Below are positions 22,010-36,898 of a stretch of 64,000 nt of DNA, one piece after another. The notes below the pieces were generated by a model. That model was not told the origin of the DNA. It worked only from the letters and a program-made list of their open reading frames with translations, and did not search any database. The stretch is from assembly GCF_900747795.2 (NCBI RefSeq), contig NC_041397.2:324367709-324431708 (forward strand), given 5' to 3'. Positions within the stretch are counted from its first letter, which is position 1. Every line of letters starts with the position of its first letter. Source of the DNA: Erpetoichthys calabaricus (Eukaryota > Chordata > Cladistia > Polypteriformes > Polypteridae). Position numbers and translations under genes: made by a program.

Positions 22010-25000
22010 GTGCTCCTCCTTTAACGTCACTTTTATTTTTAATACCTTGAGACCCTCAACTGGTGACAAAACTCAAGCAGACTCGGACCTGCAGACCCCT
22101 GCGTTTCACCACTAGAGGCAGTAAAGCAGTGGGGGGCATCCTGTAAAAAGCCCCCCAAGTCGCCTGTCCCACCAAGGAGCAATGAGAGGTGGACAGTCCA
22201 GCTGTGTGGTGACAGGGGGCCTGAGGCTGTAGTGACACTGGGGACGAGGCTGTGACAAACCCTGGACAGGAAGCTGGTCCATCACAGGACGCCATCAGCG
22301 TTCGTCTCCATTGTCACTAGGTGTCATTTGAACCTGTGTCTGCTCCGTGTCCCCCAAGTCCTGTCTGCCACCTGCTGATTGTCCTTTGGTGACACTTTAA
22401 CTCCCACGAGGCTCCGTTTTGATTTTGATTTTCTTTTTTATTCCATCGTCTCCACTTCACCGTCCCCTTCAGTCATGTCCTCGTAGTGAGCAGCGGCCTG
22501 AACAAGTGAGCCGTTAAAAAGAAATAAAAGAAAAGATGAGGAGAACATGGAGGAGTGTGGAGATGGGATGGACTGGCACCGTCCAGGGTGGGGTCCTGAC
22601 TTGATGTGGTCAGACAGCCACTGAGGGACCACCACCTGAACTGGACTGAGGGGGCTTAGAAAATGGATGGACAAAGAGAGGGGAATAAACTGAACTGGGA
22701 ATTAAGAAAGAAAATAAAATAAGAGTAGGAGTGGGATGAGGGTCTAAAGGAAACAAGAACTGGGGGACCCCAGCCTGAGGGTGGGTTTCTATAGGACAGC
22801 TGGGTAAGAAAAAGAGGAACAGGGACAAGAAAATAAACAGAGAGATGAACAAGGGGGGCAAGGAGGAGAGAGTTAGAAAGTGAAGGACAGTCAGTGACAC
22901 GAGGGGGACGAGGACAGACGAGGAGGAGAGGAAGACAAGTCAAGTCGAGTCAATTTAATAACATCAGGGGTCCACCAAAGTGTTGCACAGCTTCACCATA
23001 AATACTCCAAATACACACAGTAGGCACAGTAAAGAAATACTGATGGACAAGTTTAGAAAGCCAAGTCAGAAAGGTGGGCTTCAGGTGGGATTTCAAAGTG
23101 ACCATCTGCAGTACAGCGCAGCGTCCAGAAGGAATATGAACATGTGCAGAAAGTCTCAGTTTAACTCCAGAACTGTAGGCTGTGCTCTCGTATGTCCGCC
23201 ATTTCTAAAAAAGAACACAAATCCTGGCAGCAAGCGCCCCCTACTGGGCACAGGAGCCTCTTTAAAAACTGTGATGTGTGAGAAGTTTGAAGTCCAGGTG
23301 GCCACAGACCCCCATATCAGTAACAGCAGTGCAGGAATCTTCACTTCACTCGAGTAGACATCTGCTGTTTGTGAAGACGACTTCAGCCACCTGATATTAT
23401 AAAATGGGATTACAAACACATTATATGTGCACTGCTAATTAATGGGCTTCTGAACTGGGGGCACAAGCGGCCCCCTCACATGCCCTGACACCCTATTAAT
23501 GCCCGACAAGGCCACTGACACTCACTGTCATCACACGCTGCTCGTTCATCTCTGTCTCTCTCTCTCATCATTTTAGTTTTCATCCTCACCCATCACACTC
23601 TCTTCTCAGTTATTTGTGTTGTTACTTTCTTCATCAGATTTCTCTTGTCATTTTTCTCTTCTTCACCCACTTTGACATCACGGCTTTGACCAGCTGGAGT
23701 TGTCGGTGGGCTTGGACCAAATAAGCGTGTGAGCAGAACCAAAGCTGGAGCACCAGGAGCTTCTTCTCAGTGTTTTGTGCTTCATTGCACCTGACGTGTG
23801 CTTAGCCGTAGTGGGACAGCATGAGGGGGGCAAGCCTGGTGACGACAGGAAGAGTTTATATGGCAGCAGCACCAAAACAGCGTCCTGTTGTATTGATATT
23901 ATTTATACCACACTTCATATTAGGACGTACCACAATGTGCTTTAGTCGTTTTTATTTTTTTATTTTTGTTAGGTTTGTTAACTCCCATTAGTGTAGGACT
24001 TGGACTGATCGCCCCCTGCTGGCTCCACCACTGCTCTTACATGTCATTACATTTTGTGATTGCTGTGATTTTTGAATGTGACTCACTGTTAATAAAATAT
24101 GAAATAAAAGAAACTGTGAGAATTGACCTTTTGATGAAACTGTAATGATTAGCCTAAGACTCAAAGAGGGCAATGCTACATTTAGAATATTGATTATTAA
24201 CACATTGGACCTGGCTGTTCTGCCACTTCTCCCCTCAAAGCTTGTTATCAAGCAAAGACAAAAACAAAAAGAAACATTAGTGGAACAACACAAGAGAACA
24301 TTTTACAAACAGATATATTTTAACTAAACAATTAAACACTTTTACTCACTACAACAGCAAAAACAAAACTGTCTCTCAAGCAAATGCTCACCCATAACAC
24401 AGACACTCCCTTAAAAACCCCAAATTCCCATATTTTGTTGTAAGGATGGCCAATTCCAACAAACCCCACACATATATACATAAATATACACAAAACTCTC
24501 AAGGTGACTTAAAGAAACAGAAGACACCACTGTTCAGGTGAGACACACATTTATACACAAAGATAAACAAAACTCTACAGACAGATAGATATATTTTTAC
24601 ACTCCAAAGGCTTATTGTCCATGAAGGAAGGAGAACCGTGTGATGAGGGCCATCAGATTGAGACGGATTGAGGAAAGATGGACGTCAGCGCTATCCCAAA
24701 ACTAAATAAAAAGGTCACAGATGTCACCCTCCAAAATCGTCAAAGCCTAGGGACAGTCTGAAGAAAGAAAGAAAAAAGACTTGCAGGTGGCCACCTCACT
24801 AACCCTGTCCCAGCATCACAGTGAGACGTTTCTACTTTTTTTCCCTCTGCGTCACTAATGTCCGTCCTATCTCCCCAGCAACGCAAAGCGACTGTTCCTT
24901 CTCCTGATCACTTCCTTGTCACTGATTTTAATTTCAGTGCTCCAATCCTTCATTGGCTGTCCAATCAGAACAGTGTTGCTGTTGGACCTTCCAGATCCCG

Positions 25001-25199
25001 CCCATGAAGACAATGCCACCAATCACCGACTTGTAACCTCTGATCCTGAACTGTGAAAGGCTCCTCCACCTGAATCTGAGAGGAAGCCCCCCGGCAGAGA
25101 CGAAAAGCACACAAAAGACAAACAAGACACAATACAACACACACAGATAAACAGTTCAATACACTCCTTATGTGGCAGTGCTACTACTGTACATGAAAA
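22010..25199. other. Intergenic, no gene recognised
   Basis: It holds worn SINE fragments (around 22220-22290 and 22580-22670, resembling the body of the SINE at 27915). There is a poorly defined repeat from about 22938 (AAGTCAAGTCGAGTC) and AT-rich unique sequence. Several open frames exist, but none shows codon bias, splice context or a recognisable domain. Confidence 0.5.
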
Positions 25200-27294
<2,095 letters not shown>

Positions 27295-27901
27295 ATTAGA
27301 TGAGTATGGAAGTGGACCCGGGATAAAGATCAAGACCAAAATCAGGATTTGATTTCCCCCTGACACCAACTACAGTTTTTCTTTACATTTACAGTATATA
27401 TATATATATGATTGATATTGTTATTATTGATAATTATTATCATTATTGTATAAAGATATAATAACTTTTTGCAGTGTATTTTTTAATTAATAACACAGTT
27501 TGTATTGTTTATTTTGGATATTATTATTATTATTTTTATTACCAATAAGTGATGCCCCTGTGTCACAGTATCTTTGCTTTCTCTTCTGCTTATCTGTTGG
27601 TTTCATTCTTACTGCTCAGACTTACATTCCATTAAGCTGTCCCACCTAAGCTGAAATAACAAATACACGACAGAATATCTAAATGTATTTAAAACACTTT
27701 GTGCTCAATAACTGTGGGAGCAGGTTATTACAGACTAATGCCTGGCTTAATATCTCAACAGCAACTCTAAAACTGAAAGTAAAATAAATAACCAAGTAAA
27801 GTATTTTGCTGTGGCTTCAGATACTCCACCTTTCCAGGAAAGACACACCAGTTCACTTAATGCACATTCTGTGAGTGGTACAACGGGTTTGGGAAGTTTA
27901 T
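27295..27901. other. AT-rich, no gene seen
   Basis: Unique AT-rich sequence with short (TTA)n runs. No gene or element end is recognised. Confidence 0.55.
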
Positions 27902-27914
27902 ACTTTAAAGAACA

Positions 27915-28234
27915 TCCATCCATCCATATACCCTAACTACAGGGTCATGGGGGCAGGCTGGGGCCAATCCCAGTCAACACAGGGCAAAAGGGAGGAAGCA
28001 AACCCTGGGCAGGGTGCCAGCCCACCGCAGCTGCGCACACACACACACCAAGAATACACTAGGGACAATTTAGAATCGCCTGTGCACCTAACCTGCATGT
28101 CTTTGGACTGTGGGAGGAAACCCATGCAGACATGGGGAGAACATGCAAACTCCACACAGGGAGGACCCGGGAAGTGAACCTGGAATTCCTAACTGCGAGG
28201 CAGCAGCGCTACCCACTGTGCCAACGTGCCACCC
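27915..28234 (-). mobile_element. Full-length tRNA-headed SINE with 13-bp TSD
   Basis: On the minus strand, a head TGGCACAGTGGGTAGCGC (A box) and AGGTTCACTTCCC (B box) is followed by the body (GGAGTTTGCATGTTCTCCCC, ACAGTCCAAAGACATGCAGG) and a (GGAT)n tail. The perfect 13-bp duplication ACTTTAAAGAACA lies at 27902-27914 and 28235-28247. Pol III-transcribed and mobilised by a LINE. Other copies are at 30853-30972, 51548-51841, 42605-42740 and, very worn, 48340-48520. Confidence 0.88.
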
Positions 28235-28247
28235 ACTTTAAAGAACA

Positions 28248-29389
28248 ATTGAAGACAAAACTGCTATTTTCAACTCCTCAAAACAACAATTCACTTTTCA
28301 ATGGTACTGAAAAGCCAGGGCTTGGCTCTCAAATTCAGGTAATACTTGGACCCTCACAACTCCCCATTTAAGTACACAGCCAATAAGAGAGGAGCCATTA
28401 CTTGGGATTTACGTTTAACTTCAGGCCTTTGCCCCATTTTCTACCAGCTTGCTGTAGCCAATCCCAGTAAAGCAGCAGGTCCCAAATGTTGTTGGTCTCA
28501 CACTCCGTTTCAAGCAGTGACCCTTTATGTTGCTGCATTCTTAAACTATAACCTTGTAATGAACAATGAAGTAATTGACTATTGATAATAACATTTGTGG
28601 TTTCAAATAGTTGGTTTAAAATTTCATTTTTAATTTCATTTTCATGACTGATTTTCTGTTAAATTGTAGGCTTAGTCCTCCACCTGATAACAGCTCAAGT
28701 GGGCGGTGAATCCTGGTATTTAATGGCCAACGCCTGGAAGGTACGGTGCCACCACAAAATGGGCTGTTTGCGATGCCCATTCATGTGATCAGGCAGCATA
28801 TAATCATTCGTTTGTGTGTAGTGTTTGAGTACTGTATTTACATTCACACAGTTTGGTCAGAAGTCTGTTTTAGTTGTTTTTAGTCATTACATCCACCTTG
28901 TTCTGTGTGTTGATCACAGAGGCGCAGACCACAAATAACGACTTAAATTGAGTTTTTTCAAAGATAAAAAAATGTCTGCCAGATAAGCAGGTTTCTGAAG
29001 TCAATCCAGCAGCTGCAGACATGAAGACAAGTGAAACAGGGTCTCATTGAGCACCTTTTGAACTTTTATTCTCAATTTAAACAGCTTTGTTAAAACCTTG
29101 CTGTATGAGAGCCACTGCACTTCAGTATGCAGGAGAAGTGTCTCGTGGTTGGTAGCCATTTTGTTGCAGATGATAGAAGAAAATCCTTGAATTCAGAGAT
29201 GATGCTTTAATAAAGCTGACAGTTTCCACTGAATCAATGAGCAGTGATTAATAAAGTCCTTTTTGGCAGGTTTATTTGTAAGGGCTTCTCTGTAAATTCT
29301 GCAGGGCACCTGAGACAGCGATGAGAACTACAACTCCTTCTTGAATATTGAATTTTTAAAAATCTAATAACACTCCATACACATAACTC
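28248..29389. other. Unique sequence, no gene seen
   Basis: Mixed-composition DNA with no recognisable coding domain, RNA gene or element end. Open frames are short and unsupported. Confidence 0.5.
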
Positions 29390-30420
29390 GAATTTGCAAA
29401 AAGAAAAAAATATAAAAGTTTGAAACAAATCAACCCCCACCCCTGAGAAAGAGAGCTATGCCTATAGAGTAAAACTTTATGCTAGTAAAGACAAGTGAAT
29501 GCATAAAATAATAAATGAATAAAGATAAATGGAGTAAAAGATGGGAGAGAATGACTTCCTCAGTGCTTTAAATGTTTATTCTAAAATGTTATTGATGAGA
29601 TCCTGCCAGGTTTTGAAAAAGTTCTGCGCAGATCCTCTAAGTGAGAATTTGATTTTTTCCAGTTTCAAATAATATAAAACATCAGTTACCCACTGACTTA
29701 AAAGAGGAGAGTTAGGATTCTGCCAGTTGAGCGAGATAAGTCTGTGTGCCAATAGTGTAGTAAAGGCGATGACAGTTTGTTTGTCCTTCTCATCTTGAAG
29801 CCCCTCTGTGAGCCCACCAAACAACAACTGTTGTGACCCCAAGGCTGTCTGAAAGGCATTTAAAGATTTTTGTCCAGAATGATGTTAATTTGGTGCAGGC
29901 CAAAACATGTGACCTAGTGAGGCTGGAGCTTGATTGCAGCGTTCGCAGATTGGATCTTGCCCTGGAAACATTTTGGGCAATTTTAAACGAGAAAAATGTG
30001 CTCGAGATATAATTTTGAGTTGAATAATAGTATGCTTTGTGCATATGGAGCTCGAGTGAATTCTCTTTATTTTACTTTTCACTCCTTTTCTGCGATGTTG
30101 AGTGAGAGATCCTTTTCCCACTGTACTCTTGGATCTTTGAAAGGGAGGGACTGTAAAATGGTTTTATATATTAAAGAAATGCTGTCTGAGTCCTCGAAAC
30201 TGAGCAATATGTTTTACGGTATAGAGGAAGGGGGGAGTTGAGGGAAATTGGGCAGGTTCTGTTTAACAAAGTTTCTAATTTGAAGTTAGTGAAAGAAATG
30301 TGTTTCTGGAAAGTTAAATTTGGACTGTAATTGTTCATAGGATACAAAAATGTTATCTATGTACAGATCTCTAAATGATTTAATCCCGGATGTTTTCCAG
30401 ACATTAAAAACTGTTCTGTT
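29390..30420 (-). mobile_element. L1-type LINE 3' fragment
   Basis: Homologous to the minus-strand L1 at the right edge. It includes the ORF2 C-terminus with the CERCNQAPASLGHMFW zinc-knuckle motif (about 29900-29960), the tail QTVIAFTTLLAHRLISLNWQ, and a 3' UTR that shares CCCACCCCTGAGAAAGAGAGC with the other copy. The element breaks off upstream at about 30420 (5' truncated, ordinary for LINEs). Several frame shifts are present. Confidence 0.78.
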
Positions 30421-30852
30421 TCTCCAATGTAGAACCCACATCATCCTTCTGAGTTCAGCTCTGTTATAGCATGTCTTTATTTGAAAACAGCAGTGTCAGA
30501 TTGGGGCAAGCATGAACGCGACTGGGAGAATAAAACTGAATAAGAGAAAAAAAACCACTTTCTGTTACAGACTCAAATCAAATGTATGTTTTTAATTCTA
30601 TAATAGTAACAATAAGAGCAGCTCACTACTCTACTACTGATTACCGGTCATCAGTTCTTACTGCTGTGCCACCAAAGCAGTCAAATTAAGGGTGTGTCAG
30701 TGTCGCACCTTAACTCAAGTTCTTTTTCTGCAGTTATATTCTTGAATAAAAGCACAGTTTTTCTGTTATACTTGTACCTTTAGATGTTTGGACTTCAGGC
30801 TTCACACATTATACACTTCATGTCTACATTTTGTCATTTATTACTAAAACAT

Positions 30853-30972
30853 CCATCCATCCATCCATTTTCCAACCCGCTGAATCCTAACTACAGGGTC
30901 AAACAGCCAATCCCAGCCAACACAGGGCACAAGGCAGGAACCAATCCTGGGCAGGGTGCCAACCCACCACAG
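30853..30972 (-). mobile_element. 5'-truncated SINE with 14-bp TSD
   Basis: The (GGAT)n tail side and body of the 27915 SINE family, flanked by TATTACTAAAACAT at 30839-30852 and 30973-30986. Only the 3' ~120 bp are present. It inserted into the piggyBac-like element. Confidence 0.85.
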
Positions 30973-31194
30973 TATTACTAAAACATGAAAAACGGTTCTG
31001 TTTTAATGATGTGTTTACATAGATTGTTGTAGACATGGAACACACATGAAATGCATGTATTCCAAATAACGATATAGTTTTTATCCTCTAAAACTGCCTG
31101 CAACTTACACACAGGTAAACAGACTTGAGCTGAGAGAGCTTTGGAGTTGCTAGGTAGGAGACGCTGGCGCACACATGTTGTTGCCACTCCACCC

Positions 31195-34100
31195 TGTTAA
31201 CAACACTTTTCGCAAAATTCACCTTAATCCTACACTTTTTTACGCTTGTTTTATTTTCTTTATTGTATGCATAGTTTGTGGATGCAGCTGACTTGAATTG
31301 TATGGATTTGGTTTAATTTTTACAGATTTTATGGACTTTAGTTTAACTGAGAACAACTGAATCTGTGGTTCACGGGACGAGAGCTACGAAAATTTCTTTG
31401 TACCTTGGCGATCTAGGAGCCTGGGATGATCTGTCTCCTTGATTATAGTGGCTGTGCTGGTCTGCTCTCGATTCATCTTATTGTGCTTTATGACTGAGAA
31501 CTGATCTGATGTTCATACCCACCTGCCTTGCGGCTCTGGGGGGATCATGCCTGTAATACCCAGCTTTACTTGTTTGTGGCTGTATGTTGGAACCTGCAAA
31601 TCCTGCTACCTCCTCCTGCTATGCACGTCTCTCACGGAGGTGACACCACCTGGTTACACTTTCCTCATAGAGCCTTGTAGCTCAACACAAGGTGGAGGAC
31701 TTGCAGTAATTGTCAGAGTGGAGTTAAAACATCAAAAGAATCCCAGTTGATTGTCCATTTTCTTTTGGGTGTCTGGCTCTTAAACTAATAACGGAATCAG
31801 GTCCTATCTTACTCATTGTTCTTTATCATTCTCCAAAATACAACACATCCTTCTTATCTGATCTGACTGAACTATTAACCCACTTAAGTTCACTTTCCCA
31901 GAGACTCATTCTTCTTGGCAATTTCAACATCCATATTGACATTACTACATCTAAACTTAGAAATTAATTCCTATCCTACTGGACTGCTTTGACTTAACAC
32001 AACATGTTGATTTTCCCACCCACTCTGGTGGTCATATACTGGATCTGATCTGCACATCTGGGCTATCTGCTGCCAACATTTACAGCACTGATTTGGGACT
32101 CTCTGACCATAAAGCAGTACTTTTCACTGTCTCATTATCTCTCCCTCCTCTTACCTGTAAACGACAAATTTCTTACAGAAACCTTAAAAATATCTGTCCC
32201 TCTATCCTTTCTGGATCCATTTCTGATCTTTTACTGTCTTCACCTATTCCGTTTACACTAGATAGTCTTGTTGACCACTATAACTCAGCCTTTCATTCAG
32301 CATTAGATAAAACAGCTCCTTTAAAACATAAGGAGGTTTCCTTTAAGCGTTCAGCTCCTTGGTATAACTCAGAATTGTGATCTATGAAAGCAGCTGGCCG
32401 ACGCCTTGAGAGAATGTCACGTAAGACTGGCCTCACCGTGCACATCCAGGCTTTCTCTGACCACCAAAGAGCTTACAGAGAAGCACTAACTTCTGCCAAG
32501 AACACCCATTATGGCAGAATAATAGAAAGTGGCCATGATAACCCAAGGATTTTCTTCTCTGTAGTTAATAAACTAATCAAACCCACATCTGGCTCAACTA
32601 CCTCTTCTACTGAAGTCTGTAAGGAATTCCTCCACTTCTTCCGTAACAAAATTAAAGATCTAAATAATTCAACTAACATAAATACTTCATCTGTTTATAT
32701 CTCTCCCTGTTTTCCCACTCCATCCAGCTCCTTCTCTAAGTTCTCACCAGTCACATCTGCGTTTGTTAATAACCTGCTTTGTAAGATGAGGCCGACTACT
32801 TGTGTACTGGACCCCATCCCCAGCACACTACTTAAATCCTGCCTTCATGCCATAATCCCGAATATTACAACAATAATAAACTCATCCCTTGACACTGGCT
32901 CTGTGCCGCTCACTTTTAAAACCGCTTCTGTAACCCCAATGTTAATAAAGTCTGGCCTTGATGCTGACAATCTTAACAATTTTCTGCCTATTTCCCACTT
33001 ACCTTTTCTGTCAAAAGTTCTTGAGCGTGTTGTAGCTTCGCAACTCACTAACTACTTAACTTCTAATAATTTGATGGAACCCTTTCAGTGTGGTTTCAGG
33101 GCGTGGCACAGCTGTGAAACTGTTCTACTACGGGTAACCAATGATTTGCTTATGGCAGCAGACTCTGGACAAACCAGCATATTAATTCTGTTAGACCTCA
33201 GTGCAGCATTTGACACTCAGGTCAGACATGACATTCTACCGTCCAGAATGGAGAACATGCTGGGTATCTCTGGCACTGCCCTGCAGTGGTTCAAGTCCTA
33301 TCTGACTGATAGGCAAGAGTTTGTTAGTCTTGGTAACAGCAGATGTAGCTCAGCGTCAGTCACACAAGGAGCCCCTTGGGGCTCTGTCCTTGGCCCTCTT
33401 ATCTTCTGTATTTACATGCTTCCCCTTGGCCATATTATACGTAGCTATGGACTGGGTTATCATTTTTATGTTAAAAGTGGAACTTCATCAGAGCTTTCTC
33501 AGCTCACAACTTGCCTCAGTGAAATTAATGCCTGGATGGAGCAGAACTCTTTAAAATTAAACTGCAACAAAACTGAACTCCTGCAAATTGGGACTAAAGT
33601 GCAACTTAATAAAATGAGCTCCTTCCCAGTCCATCTTGGTGGTGATCTCATCAGACCTGCCTCTACTGCAAAGAATCTTGGTGTTATTTTTGATTCCTCC
33701 CTCTCTTATTCCGCCCACATAAATCACATCAAGAAACTATCTTACTTTCACCTCCATATCATATCCCGTGTTCACTCCTTCCTCTCCTTCTCTAATGCTG
33801 AGAAACTTGTCCATGCTTTTATCACATCCCGCATCGATTATTGTAATTCCCTACTGGCAGGTGCCCCTTCTAATCTTATATCACAGCTCCAGCTTATTCA
33901 AAACTCGGCTGCAAGAGTTCCTTACCCAAACAAGCAACAGTGAGCACATCACACCCATCCTGCTCCGCCTTCACTGGCTCCCTGTGTCTTACAGAATCAA
34001 ATATAAAATCCTACTAAAAACCTACAAAGCCTTAAATAACCTCGCACCAAACTACATCAGTGACCTTCTCCATCACTATGTGCCTGTCTGCTCACTAAGG

Positions 34101-34512
34101 TCCTCTGATTCTGGCAATCTTGGTCTGCCCCACACTAATCTACACTCCATGGATGACAGGGCCTTCAGCTCCATAGAACCCAGACTTTGGAACGACATCC
34201 TTAAATTAATCAGGTCAGCTGACTCCAACTCCAAACTCATCTGTTCAGGAAGGCTTTTAGCTCTACCTGACTTTATTACCCTTCTCTCAGTTTACCTCCA
34301 TGTCAAGATGCTCATGTAACCTGTGTGTGTGTGCTGGAACTTCAATTATGTTGTCTGTTAGGCTTTTCTCTGAATTTACTGTCTTACTCTTCTTTATTTA
34401 ATTATCTGATTTAGTAAAATGCTATATACTGTTTAACCTGTCGTTCTTTCTTAAACTCTGTAAAGCGCCTTGAGCATGGGAAAGGCGCTATATAAATAAA
34501 ATATACTATTAT
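31195..34512 (+). mobile_element. L2 LINE, nearly full length, broken
   Basis: The element starts near 31195 with a 5' region, then endonuclease pieces (PPGYTFLIEPCSSTQGGGLAV at 31640-31700; LGNFNIHI near 31915; LGLSDHKAVLFTV at 32093), then RT (to 34319). The classical L2 3' end AGCGCCTTGAGCATGGGAAA, GGCGCTATATAAATAAAATA and (ATT)n follows at 34460-34515. It lies inside the piggyBac-like element. Confidence 0.85.
32093..34319 (+). pseudogene. L2 ORF2: endonuclease end, RT and C-terminal region
   Basis: The frame starts at the endonuclease motif LSDHKAVLF and has a TGA at 32378-32380, then continues in the same frame (32384-33943). It carries FSVVNKLIKPTSGSTTSS, LDPIPSTLLKSCLHAIIP, FLPISHLPFLSKVLERVV, QCGFRAWHSCETVLLRV, the motif A ILLDLSAAFDT (Asp271 of the second part) and TQGAPWGSVLGPLIF (motif B). 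Where the family has the FHCYADDTQLY catalytic box, this copy reads YHFYVKSGTSS, so a short in-frame deletion has removed the two catalytic Asp. A frameshift near 33920 leads to HITPILLRLHWLPVSYRIKY, ending at 34319. The element cannot make active RT. Confidence 0.85.
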
Positions 34513-34664
34513 TATTTCTGCGGCGGTGGGGGATGGTATAGCAGGCTGCTTACTGCTTGTGCTGATCGACACATTTACAACACAAAAGATGCTGATGGCA
34601 GGTGCGAAGTGGGCTAGGATTACAAGTTTTTTCATAGGCTTTGGTAGCTCTAGTATTAAGGGAA

Positions 34665-34863
34665 AGACTGAGCAACACTTGGCAAGAACAGGAGTTTCAC
34701 TGAACAGTCAGCATGGGTTCAGAAGAGAGAGGTCATATTTAACCAATATGTTGGAATTCTATGAAGAAGCAACAAAAGGGTATAATCAAACTGAAGCATA
34801 TGATATTATTTATCTGAAAGTTCAGAAAGCATTTGATAAGGTGCCACATGAGAGGTTATACTA
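34665..34863 (+). pseudogene. Non-LTR RT fragment (CR1/Jockey type)
   Basis: Just past the TTAA, the frame reads LNSQHGFRRERSYLTNMLEF and then IIYLKVQKAFDKVPHERLY. This is the QHGFRxxRSCLTNLLEF ... DVVYLDFxKAFDKVPH signature of CR1-like reverse transcriptase (motif A). The catalytic Asp before F is Lys here (YLKVQ). Only about 65 codons remain. Confidence 0.75.
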
Positions 34864-35184
34864 AAAGAAGTGGGAGTTCAGGGTGATGTTTGTAAATGGG
34901 CACAGATATTTACAAAACAGAGTATACACATCATAAAAACATTTAAATATCAATTTAATAATTACATTCTTTGCCTCCTTGTTTGTCTATTTATACATGA
35001 TGCCTGTCCCAAATCTGGATAAATAGAGAGACTTAGTGTCAGGTAGAACATACAGCTGTAAAACTTTAGCCAAACCCTTTAATGAAGGTATCAATCTTCA
35101 TTATGACAAGCCAAATTTGTATATAAATGAGCCATATGAAGATTTTGATGTTCAAAACTCACTCAACTTCTCTCTCCTATAATC

Positions 35185-35258
<74 letters not shown>

Positions 35259-36160
35259 TAAAATAGTTAAATGGACTAAAAAAAAGAAATCAGAATGTGA
35301 ATTGTGTGAACTGCCACTGATTAACCTGCCAGCAATGAGGACACCTGAGGAAACATCCAGCCATTAGAACACCTGCAGCCAGAGACTTTTATATTTCACT
35401 GAGTCTCCTGAAGCTTTGAAACTCTGGACTCTCTAATTCCTTTCTAAACACACTCTGGATATACTTTTTTAATGACTGTATCTTTACTGACTTTAACTAT
35501 ATATCTTTCAGATCATTCTTTTAGAATGTAGAAACATATTGTTAATTTATTAGACCCTGGGGTAATTAGGATCCAAATAGGCAAACCACCTGAGAAAGGC
35601 AAACACTTATTGATTATTCTTGTAATCCTTGTTAATTCGATGTGAAGTGAGGCCTTTAAGTTTGGGTGCATGCTGGGCACATCAGGCAGGCAGCGCAGTG
35701 CAGGAGAGAGCAAAGCAAAGAGAGCTCAGGAGGAGAACAGCCCAAAGAAACTGGCAAGGACCTCTGCGGACTGAATATCAATCTGAAGAAATGCTGCACC
35801 CAGACTTTAAAAGACACATCTTCCATCACATTTATTTTCTGCATAAGTATTTTAATAACTCTTTTTCAAGTCTCTTTTCCAACAGATTTCCTACATTTGC
35901 TATCATCGGTTTTACTGTGTTTTTTATTAATATTGCATTGTAATAATATTAATTTTATACTGTTTGAGTGGGTCAAGTTATATTGTTAAGAGCACCTGAT
36001 TTGGGTGATTGTCATATTCTCTCAGGGGTTAGCAGCTGACAGAGGACACCTCCAGTAAAAGGCAGCGCGGTGAACAGACACCTGTTTGGTGATTGGGAAA
36101 GGTGTAGCTCAGGACTGAAGACAACTGTCTGGTCTGCTTGTGCACAGCTAGTAAGTCTCT
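34864..36160. other. Unassigned, with (AT)n at 35190-35255
   Basis: AT-rich, with a pure (TA)n tract (about 35190-35255). The middle part (about 35640-36130) has a promoter-like or LTR-like look (CACACC, CTTTTTTATTAATATTGCATT) but no end repeats, so no family is given. No gene. Confidence 0.45.
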
Positions 36161-36898
36161 ATGCTTAAAGAATCAAATGTATGTTTTTATTGTATAATAG
36201 TAACAATAAGAGCAGCTCACTGCTTAAAACGTTTATTCTGGAAAGCAGACAGACTTGAACCTGCGACCGATTGATTATGAGTTAGCAGTTCTTACTGCTG
36301 CACTACCAAAGCAGTTATGGCAACAAAGCACACTAACCCGATTTCTTTTTCTTCGGTTATAGTCTTGAATAAAAGCGCACTTGTTCTGTTATACTTGTAC
36401 CTTTTGTGAAAGTGTTTGATATTTGGACTTCAGTCTTCACACATTATGCACTGTCAAAATGTTAAAATTTTGTCGTTAGTACTAAAACATGGAAAAAGTT
36501 TGTCTTTTAGGTATGTGTTTAACATTTCTTGCATTTTCTGTCATGCTACACTTCCATAGATCATTGTGGACACGGAACACACATGAGATGCATGTGTTCC
36601 AAATAATTTTATATTATTTAGCCTATACAGCTCCAGGTACCTCATTCACAGATAAACAAGAGCTTTTTGACATTTCTGTGTTGCTTGGGGTGATGGGATA
36701 GCAGACTGCTTGCTGCTTTTGCTTATCGACAAATTTACAAATCAAAAGACACTGACGGAGAGGTGCAAAGGAATTTAACCCTTTAACCGCCAACTCCCTA
36801 AATATTCCCCACGCCAGGCGAAATCTGAACAATTTTTGTTTTTTTACTTTTTTACATTTTTTTTACATTTTTTACATTTATTCAAGCAGTATTGACCA

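Larger units (their letters stand above)
30570..34659 (+). mobile_element. piggyBac-like non-autonomous element split by an L2 LINE
   Basis: The left portion (about 30570-31190) aligns with 36165-36770. The right portion (34515-34655) aligns with 36690-36770 joined to 37969-38016 and ends TAGCTCTAGTA|TTAA at 34656-34659. Between them sit the L2 LINE (31195-34512) and, earlier, a SINE (30853-30972). A tRNA-like remnant with the order seen in the sister copy lies near 30640-30690. No transposase. Confidence 0.65.
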
